Source: Corella eumyota (taxonomy: Eukaryota > Chordata > Ascidiacea > Phlebobranchia > Corellidae). Taken from it: 64,000 nt of DNA. Within the stretch, counting starts at the first letter, position 1; the number at the start of each line of letters is the position of its first letter. The DNA lies in NCBI GenBank assembly GCA_963082875.1, contig OY720097.1:16004501-16068500 (forward strand). The letters are read 5' to 3'. A program made the translations under genes and the position numbers. Positions 12,154 through 21,671 of this stretch are shown here, piece by piece. The notes under the pieces are model-generated. The model saw only the letters and a list, made by a program, of their open reading frames with translations. It did no database searches and was not told the origin of the DNA.

Positions 12154-13340
12154 CTACCATCTGTACTTATAATAGTGGCGTTTCGAATCACTATCAGATC
12201 CGCTATTGGAACCGCTTCCGCTGTTGGAATCGGATCCCCTTCTAGATTTTCCAGAATCGGAATCAGAACCGGAGCCTCTTCTTGACTTTCCAGAATCGGA
12301 ATCAGAGCCGGATCCTCTTCTTGACTTTCCAGAATCGGAATCAGAGCCGGAACCTTTTCTTGATTTTCCGGAATCAGAATCAGAACCGGATCCTCTTCCA
12401 GATTTTCCTGAATCAGAATCCGAACCGGATCCTCTTCCTGACTTGCCCGAGTCCGAATCAGAATCACTGCCAGAATCGGAATCAGAGTCATCACTATCAG
12501 AACAGGACGAGCCACTTGCACTTGAATATTCTCCTCTCTTGTTTATTCTTCTGCATCTCTTCTTGTTGGATTTTCTGGTTGTAGTTGCTGGAGTTGTGGT
12601 TCTTGTGTCGCTCATTTCCTTGGTTGTTGTTGGAATTGGTGGTCTGATGGGATCGCAGTCTACAAAACGTTTTATTTAAAAATTAACTGAGTAATATCAT
12701 TGTAAAGTTGTATAACCTAACTGATTTAAAATTAAAATTTAGTATTTTTGACTACAAAAAAACATAATATTAAAACCAATACCTTCAGTTTGTTCCAACG
12801 GAGGACATTTTCTGCCAGGTCTCAAAACTTTTCTAGTTCTAACACGCTGGTAAACATAGTATCTTCCGTTGTATACATGTTCACAGTCACTCCATTGAGA
12901 CCATCTGCTAACGATACACTTCTTCTCCTCACATCCTTAGAAATACAAACAGTAGTATGTATAACATAACATTAGCAAAATTGATGTAAATTTACTAGGT
13001 AAGATTGTATAAGCAAATCTATTATTTACTTTCGTATTGTACAAGACTTGGGCATGGTCGACCGTTTCCTTTTGGGTGTACAGTGATGTACCTCGTTCGC
13101 TTTCTGACAAGTTTATCTCCATATCTGTAACAGGAACTCCATGATCCGTATGACGACACTTTACAGTCCACTTAAAATAAATATCATAAAAAAATAAGAT
13201 TTTTATATTTTTAACTATCATAGCTTTTAATTTTATTTTAAATTTTCCTATGACAAAATACCGTCTCTGGAGTAGTAGCTCCTAGCGTAAGCATAACTTG
13301 CAAAATAGCATAGTAGAGCTGACAGAATTAAAAGCTTCAT
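12154..13340 (-). CDS. Secreted TSP1-like / Ser-Asp repeat protein A
   Basis: Four exons in coding order: 13340-13262, 13170-13030, 12935-12783, 12659-12154; 292 residues. Exon 1 encodes a signal peptide (MKLLILSALLCYFASYAYA). Exons 2 and 3 each encode one thrombospondin-1-like module with a CxVSxxxxWSxC core and a terminal CPxL. Exon 4 encodes a Thr-rich linker (SDTRTTTPATTTRKS), a conserved Cys-bearing block (KKRCRRINKRGEYSSASGSSC), about six 13-residue units of the type GKSGRGSGSDSDS (39 bp each), and a basic aromatic tail RHYYKYRW. The Arg/Lys inside each SD unit make this member more charge-balanced than B and C. Family unknown to me. Secretion is well supported; phosphorylation of the Ser-Asp tract (Fam20C- or CK2-like) is inferred. 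It is divergent from gene B, with 0.8 kb between the starts. Confidence 0.85.
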
Positions 13341-14156
13341 GTTGCCGAGATCACTAAATATTTAGTAAAAACTACAACTGAAAGTGAATATTTCTTCAAG
13401 CAAAGCATGCCCTTATATTACGTTTGCACGCGCTAATTGTTTTACTTAATTTGCAAAAGTTGTTTCGTGTGGGAATAAAATTACTTTTAATCAACATAAA
13501 ACTCCTGTTTTAATTGCATAAAGCATCACGGTATTCTTATTATGTGGCTTTTGTAAATAGATTTAAGTATTATGGCTACGAAAATTGCGTGTAATTCGAA
13601 ATAAAACTTGTATCTAAAAGGTTAAAAAACAGCAAAAACAACGCATATAAGGGTTACACGTTTCTAAATTTAATATAAAGAAACAAAAAATGCACTTAAA
13701 TTTATTTTTTTAGAGCTTTGGTGCTAAGCCTAAGCTCGACCGAATTATTATATGCTTGAAAAATATTGATTTGCATGATGTTAGTATAAATATCGTGACG
13801 TTTGGGTTTTACAATTAAAAAGTAATTACCTACAATTATAAAAACGTGGCTTTAATGTTGTTTTAAGTAAGATAATTAAAATTTAAGTATTTCGTTAAAC
13901 AACAAATTTCTGTTACACAAAATTCTCTAAACTAGATTATTAATGTTAATGAACTCTTATTAAAGCAATTTCCAACACGATTGAACGTTAAATCAAATTA
14001 ACCATCAAAGTAATTCGATAATTAAGTTACCAAATAAACAACATACCGCACGACCAATTTAATTTGATATTGTTACAATTGTATAAAAGAGAGAACACAT
14101 TAAAGTTCTTGTTAATATTTTTAGTATTTATTAGATAGGACCACTATAGAAATATA
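13341..14156. promoter_or_regulatory. Shared divergent promoter region of SD genes A and B
   Basis: The two related genes A (-) and B (+) start 816 bp apart. On the B side a canonical TATAAAAG lies at 14082-14089, 68 bases before the start codon. On the A side a TATAAGG-like box, read on the minus strand, lies near 13410-13420. Two-way transcription of paralogs from one gap suggests co-expression, but no shared enhancer motif is proven by eye. Confidence 0.5.
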
Positions 14157-16349
14157 ATGTGGGTTATAGGGCTTACTATATTACTTGCGTTATGTACCAA
14201 TGCAAATGGTGATTCTGATTACGATTACGGCCAAACAGAAACAAAAGACGGTACGAAAACGTAATCAGTGTATATTTACTAAGAAAATTAAAATTATGCA
14301 CGCTTTTAAACCATTGGTTCCACGACTCAAAATATTTCATATAAAATTTTTTAAATGTATTTCATATTTATAAAATATTTTTGTAGTTGATTGCGAACAT
14401 GGACCTTTTAGAAAGTGGGGGCCATGTTTTACAAACCCGAAAGATGAAAAGAAATTAAGAATTAGAATGAGACCATTGTACGTTCATCCGCAAGGAAACG
14501 GAAAACCTTGTCCAAGAATGTTTGAAATAGAAGGTAATTTGTTAATCTTGTTATCCAACAAACAAAATGTAATATTACAATAGTTTAAAATACCTATTTT
14601 AAGCCCTAAAAAACATTCAATTTGAATTTTTTGTTTTAACTTTAAAAGAGTGCGAAGAAGAGGAACAAGACGTGTGCATTGTAACTGCTTGGTCTCTATG
14701 GAGTGAATGTGAATTGCCATTTTACTTTTACGATGTCACTGACCCTATTCGAATAAGATACAGGGACGTGGTTGAACCCGGAAAAGGAAAGGGAAAATAT
14801 TGCCCCCCACTAGCAGAGCACGAATGTAAGTCTTACACATGTTTTTATTTCAATCACCTAAATTATAAAACATTTTACTAAAAAATAAAATCCAAGACAA
14901 AAAAATACAGAAAACATGCCTTTTTTAGTCTGTGAGCTTGAAATTGAAGAACCTATTGACTGCAAAGTTTCGGAATGGAGTGATTACTCAGAATGTCTTG
15001 ATTTCGTAAAATATCGAGAACGTTTTATTACGCAAGATCCAAATGAACTTGGAACCGCGTGTCCTGATTTGTTCGACGAAATGGGTAAGTTATTATAATT
15101 AATACACAAACTAAATGTTGTGACCTTTTAAATTGCAAGTAGATTTCAAGTTAATCTTTACACCCAATCAATCAAAAAAACATTCTTAAACTTCTGTTCA
15201 CTAATCCTATTAGAAATCTTTTTTAACAATAACACAAACATATTGATAAAAATGTTTTTGTTAACTTAAACATATTTATGTAGCATGTGAACCCGAAAAA
15301 GAAAAACCAATTAACTGCGTGGTTTCAAAATGGGGTAGGTTGAGTGAATGTTCCAATTACATTCAACAAAGACAACGCAATATTCTGATCGAACCAAATG
15401 CAAGTGGAACACCATGTCCACATTTAGTTGAAGAGACAGGTAACTTTTGTTTGTAATACCCTTCTTTTATCCGGTCAGCTACCCTTTTTATTTATTTGTC
15501 ATAAAATTTGTAAAGATTCAAATTTATTTTTAATTCGTTTAAATTTAACTGACATTTTTCTACATTTCTTTTTTTATAATTCTGTAACTAATTATTTTAA
15601 TAAGAATGCGAACCCGAAAAAGAAAAACCGATAAACTGCGTGGTATCAGAATGGGATAAATTTAGTGAATGTTTCAATTACATTCGACAAAGACAACGCA
15701 ATATTCTGATCGAGCCAAATGCAAATGGAACACCGTGTCCACATTTAGTTGAAGAAGAAGGTAATATATAAGTTGCAAGTATGAGTTCTGTACTTAATCA
15801 CCCTAGTAACTTATGTAACCCGTGTTCTTGTAAATAATATAAAATTTATTTATTTATTTATTAGACTGCAAGCCTCCAGTTCATGATGACCCAATCACAC
15901 CACCGATTCCAACAACCATCACCAAGGAAATGAGCGACACAAGAACAACAACTCCAGTTACCACAACCACAAAGTCAAGCACAAAAAGATGTAAAAGAAT
16001 AAACGAGAGAGGAGAATATTCAAGTGCAAGTGGTTCGTCTTGTTCGGAGAGCGATGATTCTGATTCCGACTCTGACAGTGATTCTGATTCTGATTCCAGC
16101 AACGATTCAGATTCTGATTCCAGTACAAGCACTCCTCAAACAAGACCTGCTCATGAGTCTGATTCAGGTTCTGATTCTGTTTCGGTCGAATCTAGGAATG
16201 TTTCTGATTCTGACTCTAGTAATTCTTCTGATTATGATTCAAGTGATAGTTCAAATAGTAATTCAGATTCGAATAACCACGGAATATATTATAATCGCTA
16301 TAATCAATATTATTATAATAGATTTCGATATTTTAGATATCGTCGTTAA
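14157..16349 (+). CDS. Secreted TSP1-like / Ser-Asp repeat protein B, five modules
   Basis: Seven exons: 14157-14250, 14387-14533, 14649-14825, 14929-15084, 15284-15439, 15605-15760, 15865-16349; 456 residues. A signal peptide (WVIGLTILLALCTNANG) is followed by five modules, each on its own exon with phase-1 introns, the arrangement that allows exon shuffling. Modules 4 and 5 are near-identical (EPEKEKPINCVVS...). The last exon carries the shared linker and Cys block (STKRCKRINERGEYSSASG), then SDSDSD runs, a Pro/Ala-Glu break, more Ser-Asp/Asn, and a Tyr/Arg-rich end with YYNRYNQYYYNRF. The two conserved cysteines of the block could pair. Its role is unknown; an extracellular matrix, tunic, mucus or adhesive component would fit a secreted polyanion with sticky modules. 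TATAAAAG lies upstream at 14082. Confidence 0.87.
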
Positions 16350-17808
16350 AAATTTCTTTTTTTAAGCAAAAATAAAAAATACCTCTTAACTTGTTCTTTA
16401 CTAATATAATTTAAAGAAGTTAGTTCTACAGCTAATAATATAATAATCTAATGTGTTAATAATACTCCTTAAACAATCAAAAATTTGATTTTTTTTACTG
16501 CGTAATTTCTTATCATTTGTTTTGTTTTGTATTAATACACCAACGAATTTGAATTTTTAAAATAAAAATAAACACGAATAATCAAAATAAAAAACATTTT
16601 GTTAGTGTAGAAATTTTTTTATTTTTGTGTGGTATAAAATTGCTAAATAATATAAAATGTGCCTATAAAATAATAAAAAAGGGAAATATCCATACAATTG
16701 TAATGTTATATATAGAATAACTTAACTTTTACAAAGACCGTTTTTTGATACAAATGAGAATCGCTTGGTTATTTTAATAGTAAAAGTAAAAGGCATGCCC
16801 AGTTTAATTTAAAGTTACTATTGTTAGAGTTTTTTTTAAGTTATCTCCGGTTAACTTAAATGTTTAAAACCCGTTTTGCTAAAATATGACCCTTCCAAAA
16901 AAATTATTAACTAACAGCAATCTAAGGGAACTGCAAGTAGTGAAAGAAATATATTTTTAAGTTTAATATTTTAAATTGCACAAAACTGACATTATGTTGT
17001 TAAGTTGTTAGGCTTACCGGGTAAGTAACGTTATCAAGAAAATATTTAAATTTTTTTGTTTTTGCAAGATTCTTATTTATGTATTTTGACCCCTTTTTGC
17101 TGCTTTAGTACAAGAAATTAATTTAAATATGTTACGTTAAATTTCAAAATCATTTCTTAAAAATGTTTCATTAACTTTTTAGTCCTCTTTAGGAAAAAAA
17201 AAACATTTTACCAAAACGTTACTAGAAGTTGAAACTTATAGTCAATGTTCAATGTTTAAAAGTAACGTGATGGGTTTCAATATCCTTACGTAAGCGTTAG
17301 AACACATCACTCAATTTTAATGTAGATGACGTCATTGGCTTTTCGTTAACAATGTAGGTTTAATTGTAATTATAAACAATAAAATTCGGTCAAATTTAAA
17401 GTAAATATTGATATTAAAGTTCTAACAAGACAACAATTAAAAGATTTTGAAATACGTTCATTTGTTAGTTTAATTTACAATAATTAAATCAAACTAATTA
17501 CTGCGATTATAGTTATTGTAAACCAACTGCAGGTAATCTCCCTTTACCAACATAATTATTAGAAATAGTGCGTCTTTACTTACGTAATTTTCTTAGCTAA
17601 ACATAATACTTAAATATAAACACTATACGTACGAATAATTTACTTGCGACGTCCCCCTACACAACTCACATCCTTTAAATTACATAAGTGCCACAACTTG
17701 TTTATAATTTTTGTACTGACCAACTTGAATTGTTTATAAAAAGTTCTATAAAAGAATCGTCGAAACGAGTTTGAAATTAAAGTAGACGATACAAGCAATA
17801 AGAAAGTC
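16350..17808. other. Intergenic region between SD genes B and C, with gene C promoter
   Basis: AT-rich, with no plausible exon. A CRE-like TGACGTCA followed by TTGG (an inverted CCAAT core) lies near 17328-17340. A TATAAAAG box at 17747-17754 stands 55 bases before the gene C start and is the likely core promoter. Confidence 0.5.
17747..17754 (+). promoter_or_regulatory. TATA box of SD gene C
   Basis: TATAAAAG, the same octamer as in front of gene B at 14082-14089 and at a similar distance from the start codon, which supports it as a real core element kept in both paralogs. Confidence 0.6.
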
Positions 17809-19675
17809 ATGGCAAATATAACGCTATTGGTTTCTGTACTGATCTGTGCTGCAAGTTTGGCTTATGCTGGTAAGATATTTGTTTTCAAACACTTAAAATT
17901 AAATTTATAACATGTTTTTGTGTAAGCAAAAAGAGGAAAAACTTTTACTGTTTACTAGCAACATTTTTAAATTAAATGATTTTTTTAATAATTCAAAATT
18001 TCTACTTTTCAGATATACCAGTCGAATGCACGGTCGGAGATTGGTCCTCATGGAGTGAATGTTTAAGCGACGAACATGAAAACATTCGTATTAGAGATCG
18101 AATTGTCGACGGTCCAGAAGGCCTATGCAAAGACTACGAATACATCCAATTTGAAGGTGAATTTTCGATTTAACTTATTAAAAAAACTTTTAATGAAACA
18201 TAAAAAACTACTTACGTGTTAAAATTATATTTGTGTCACGACAACGTTTAAGTCAGAAACTTGTTTAAAATACTTTTGTGTTTAAACCTTTCTTAACCTA
18301 ACCTATAATCAATTTTTTCTCCAGCATGTATTACGGAGTGTGACTACACGGCATGGTCTGATTATTCAAGTTGCGAATATGACGAACATTATATTTACAC
18401 CCACAGTAGAGTTCGGACATCACTAACATGTGAGGATGAAGTTGAAGTGGAAGGTGAGTTAACAGTCGACTCTTTTTGTTATTTAATATCTAGGTTTTAA
18501 CCAAGCCTAAGTAAATTAAATCCTTAATACTTTAAAATCCTTAACGCGATGCGATTTGTCGAAAAGATCTTTCTTTGTGTTCAATATGTTTATATTTGTT
18601 ATTAGAATGTGATCCCATCACACCACCAATTCCAACTACCACCACAAAGGAAATGAGCGACACAAGAACCACAACTCCAGTTACCACAACCACAAAGTCG
18701 AGCAAAAAAAGATGTAGAAGAATAAACGAGAGAGGAGAATATTCAAGTGCAAGTGGCTCGTCTTGTTCGGATAGTGATGACTCTGATTCCGATTCAGACA
18801 GTGATTCGGATTCTGACAAACCCAACACAAGCTCCGGTACTGATACTGGATCCGACAAATCTGGTTCTGATTCCGATTCCGGTTCCGATTCTAACAAATC
18901 AGGAAGCAATTCTGGCTCTGATTCCGATTCAGAAAAATCAGGTTCTGACAAATCAGGAAGCAATTCCGGCTCTGATTCCGATTCTGAGAAATCTGGTTCG
19001 GATTCCGATTCAGAAAAATCTGGTTCCGACAAATCAGGAAGCAATTCCGGCTCTGATTCTGATTCCGACAAATCTGGTTCTGATTCCGATTCCGAAAAAT
19101 CTGGTTCTGACAAATCAGGAAGCAATTCGGGATCTGATTCCGATTCCGACAAATCTGGTTCTGATTCTGATTCCGAAAAATCTGGTTCCGACAAATCAGG
19201 AAGCAATTCCGGATCTGATTCCGATTCCGACAAGTCTGGTTCTGATTCCGTCTCCGAAAAGTCTGGAAGCAATTCAGATTCCGATTCCGATTCCAACAAA
19301 AGCAACTCTGACTCGGAAAACTCTGGAAAAGATTATGGATCCAACTCCGACAACTCTGGAAGCGACTCAAACAGTGGGTCCGACACCGATGAAGTTCCAC
19401 ACAAGTATTATGGTGTTCGATACCATACTTATAAAATCAGTGCTTTCCCAAATGCCTCTGACAACAGTGGATCCGATGGAAATGGCAGTGGAAGTGATAG
19501 TGGCAGTGATGATGGCAGTGATAGTGGAAGCGATAGCAACAAAAACCATTATGCCTACAGCAATGACTCGGGAAGCGACTCCGAAGGTGGTTACGAATAC
19601 GGTAGTGATTCAGGTGGTCAAAGTGATTATGGCTCATATTCCAACCACAAGTATTACAAGGTTTACCGCAAGTAA
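17809..19675 (+). CDS. Secreted TSP1-like / Ser-Asp repeat protein C, longest SD tract
   Basis: Four exons: 17809-17869, 18013-18156, 18325-18453, 18606-19675; 467 residues. Signal peptide (ANITLLVSVLICAASLAYA), two short TSP1-like modules (VECTVGDWSSWSEC; TECDYTAWSDYSSC), then a 356-residue final exon. That exon holds the shared linker and Cys block (KKRCRRINERGEYSSASG), a Ser-Asp tract made largely of a 27-residue/81-bp unit repeated about four times, a His/Tyr break (VPHKYYGVRYHTYK), a second Gly-Ser-Asp tract, and a basic tail HKYYKVYRK. Calculated by eye the tract is strongly acidic. It recalls phosphophoryn/DSPP and bacterial Sdr stalks in composition only; the modules and linker show no homology to either. 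All three frames stay open across the repeat, a by-product of its 3-base periodicity. Confidence 0.87.
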
Positions 19676-21671
19676 ATCTTTATAGCTTGTAAAACGTAGT
19701 TGTGTATTACACACATAATGTAGAAGTGGATATCTCAAAATTATGTCTAAACTTATTAATTTGTTAATTCTTGCCTAAATCGAACCTTATCTTAATATTT
19801 TATATATAATTTATTTAATTTGTTTCGTTTTCGAATAATACATCAGAATTCCTTGGTTTAAAAACAAAGGTATATTTATTCGTTAAAAACAATACCCATA
19901 AAACATAATAACTAAACCAAACCTAATTGGTAACAAAGTAGAGCAGTGTCACATTAAAGTGTTACCCCTGTATCACGACTTTTGTAACAAAGGTAATAAA
20001 GTCTATTACTATAGGATCACATTAAAATATTTATTTGATAGTTAAATTGTGAGTCGTTATACAAAATTTCACAACTGTGAATAGATTAAATAAACAAGCT
20101 GAAAATAATAATTAAAACACGACATTTTAAGACAAATCAAGAACCCTTAAGTGCAGGTCTAATGACGCTAAATCTTATAGTTTCAAGCAGCTGGCTACTA
20201 TTTAAGAGGGTTAGTTTATTTAACTACCGTATTAAGCAAGCTCTGTTACAATGAATATTCATGTAACATAAATTCAACAAAATAGCAGTAGCAGCCCTTA
20301 TATTAATATATAATTCTATAAGTGTATTAAATTAGAATTCAATTAATAAACATTTAAGAAAATTTTCATAAAAGTAAAAAACATGATTCTTTGTACTAAG
20401 TGCAAAGCTCTATTTTAAGAAATAAGTTATGATATAACTGTTACATAATAGCAACTTAAAGCTATTAAAAGTCGTTGTATCATACTTAAGTCCTACTTAA
20501 CAGTATATTTCAGCTGAAAGCGAGATATAAGATCTTAAGAACAAGTTTATATTATTAGAAAATAAGAAAGGGATTAACAATACAGAAATCGCAATTTATG
20601 TGTTAATAATATGATAGATCAACTAGGAATTATAACAAGTAAGTAAATTGTCTAAAGCTAATAAACGAAATTCAAGGGTTTCGGGAAATGAAGTTGCAAT
20701 ACTTTGAATTAAAATGTTTGAATTCTATCATTGAAAAACAGTTCTCGTGAGCGTTAATTGTATTCGCACAATAAAGTTTACTTTGCTTAAGTGATTCGAA
20801 TTTTTATGGCTATTATAACCCGACTCACATCCGCCTTACATAAGTTTTTTAATTCATAAACCAATGAACACTGAAACAACAAGTTTTCTTAACGAACAAA
20901 AGAAAACGACCTCGTGACTGCGTAGTGTAGATAAACTCTATATTGAGTCGTCAGATTTTTAGCAATAAATTATACTGTTTAAATCCCGTCGTATGTCAAT
21001 AGAAGTTTTAACAAATCTAGGTAATTGTTGTGGTAGAAAAAATCTAAGCCTGTAAGTATAAAATAAATCTGACAACTATTAAAAAAAAAACAAGACGCAG
21101 ATAGCGTTTTATAAACGTCCAGTTTTGCAAATGTGTAATTAAAAAAAAACAGAAGGTAGAATAGATGACAAAAAATGTCTTAACACGAAAAATACGATCC
21201 CAATATATAAACCAACAGTAGAAAGTATTTTTGATTAAAAAGTTACGTATTTTGGGTAAACATTCAGTATGAGTAAATGTATTCTAAAGCTACTTAATAC
21301 TTGGTTATTAATACTTGAATTTTTTTAAAGTGTTTGTAATACGTGACTTTCGAATACACTTAAAACAAATTACATCGATATAAATCTTAGCTAAAACAAC
21401 ATTTTTCATCTGAAAGTTCTGTGAATAGTATTTATTAATATTTAACTTTACTTTAAGTGTATATTTTAAACAAAATTAAAAGTATTATAAAGTAAAGGAC
21501 AATTTTTTGACGATTGCCTATATCGCAAAAAAAGAAGTAAACAAAAATCCTTCATTTACAAAAAAACTTTTGTTTAACTGAAGACATTAAAATATAACAA
21601 CTTAAGAATATAAATAATGTGTGTTAAATTTTTTGTATTTTAGGGTAAGTTAAACTAAGATTTAAATAAGA
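19676..21671. other. Gene-free stretch between SD gene C and the coiled-coil gene
   Basis: About 2 kb of AT-rich sequence. I found no open frame of useful length, no RNA gene and no obvious repeat. It ends in the presumed promoter of the coiled-coil gene, where no clear TATA box stands out. Confidence 0.45.

Noticed and set aside
12206-12679. Long plus-strand open frame opposite SD gene A rich in Pro-Glu-Ser
   Set aside because: It is the mirror of the Ser-Asp repeat; 3-base periodic repeats stay open in several frames. No start context, signal peptide or splice logic.
18541-19305. 254-codon minus-strand Ser-Glu-Pro frame opposite SD gene C
   Set aside because: Shadow of the repeat on the other strand. 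The plus-strand frame has the signal peptide, modules and conserved linker.
12154-19675. Ser-Asp proteins as true homologs of vertebrate DSPP/SIBLING or bacterial Sdr proteins
   Set aside because: Only composition is shared; the TSP1-like modules, Cys block and Tyr tail have no counterpart there, so convergence is likelier.
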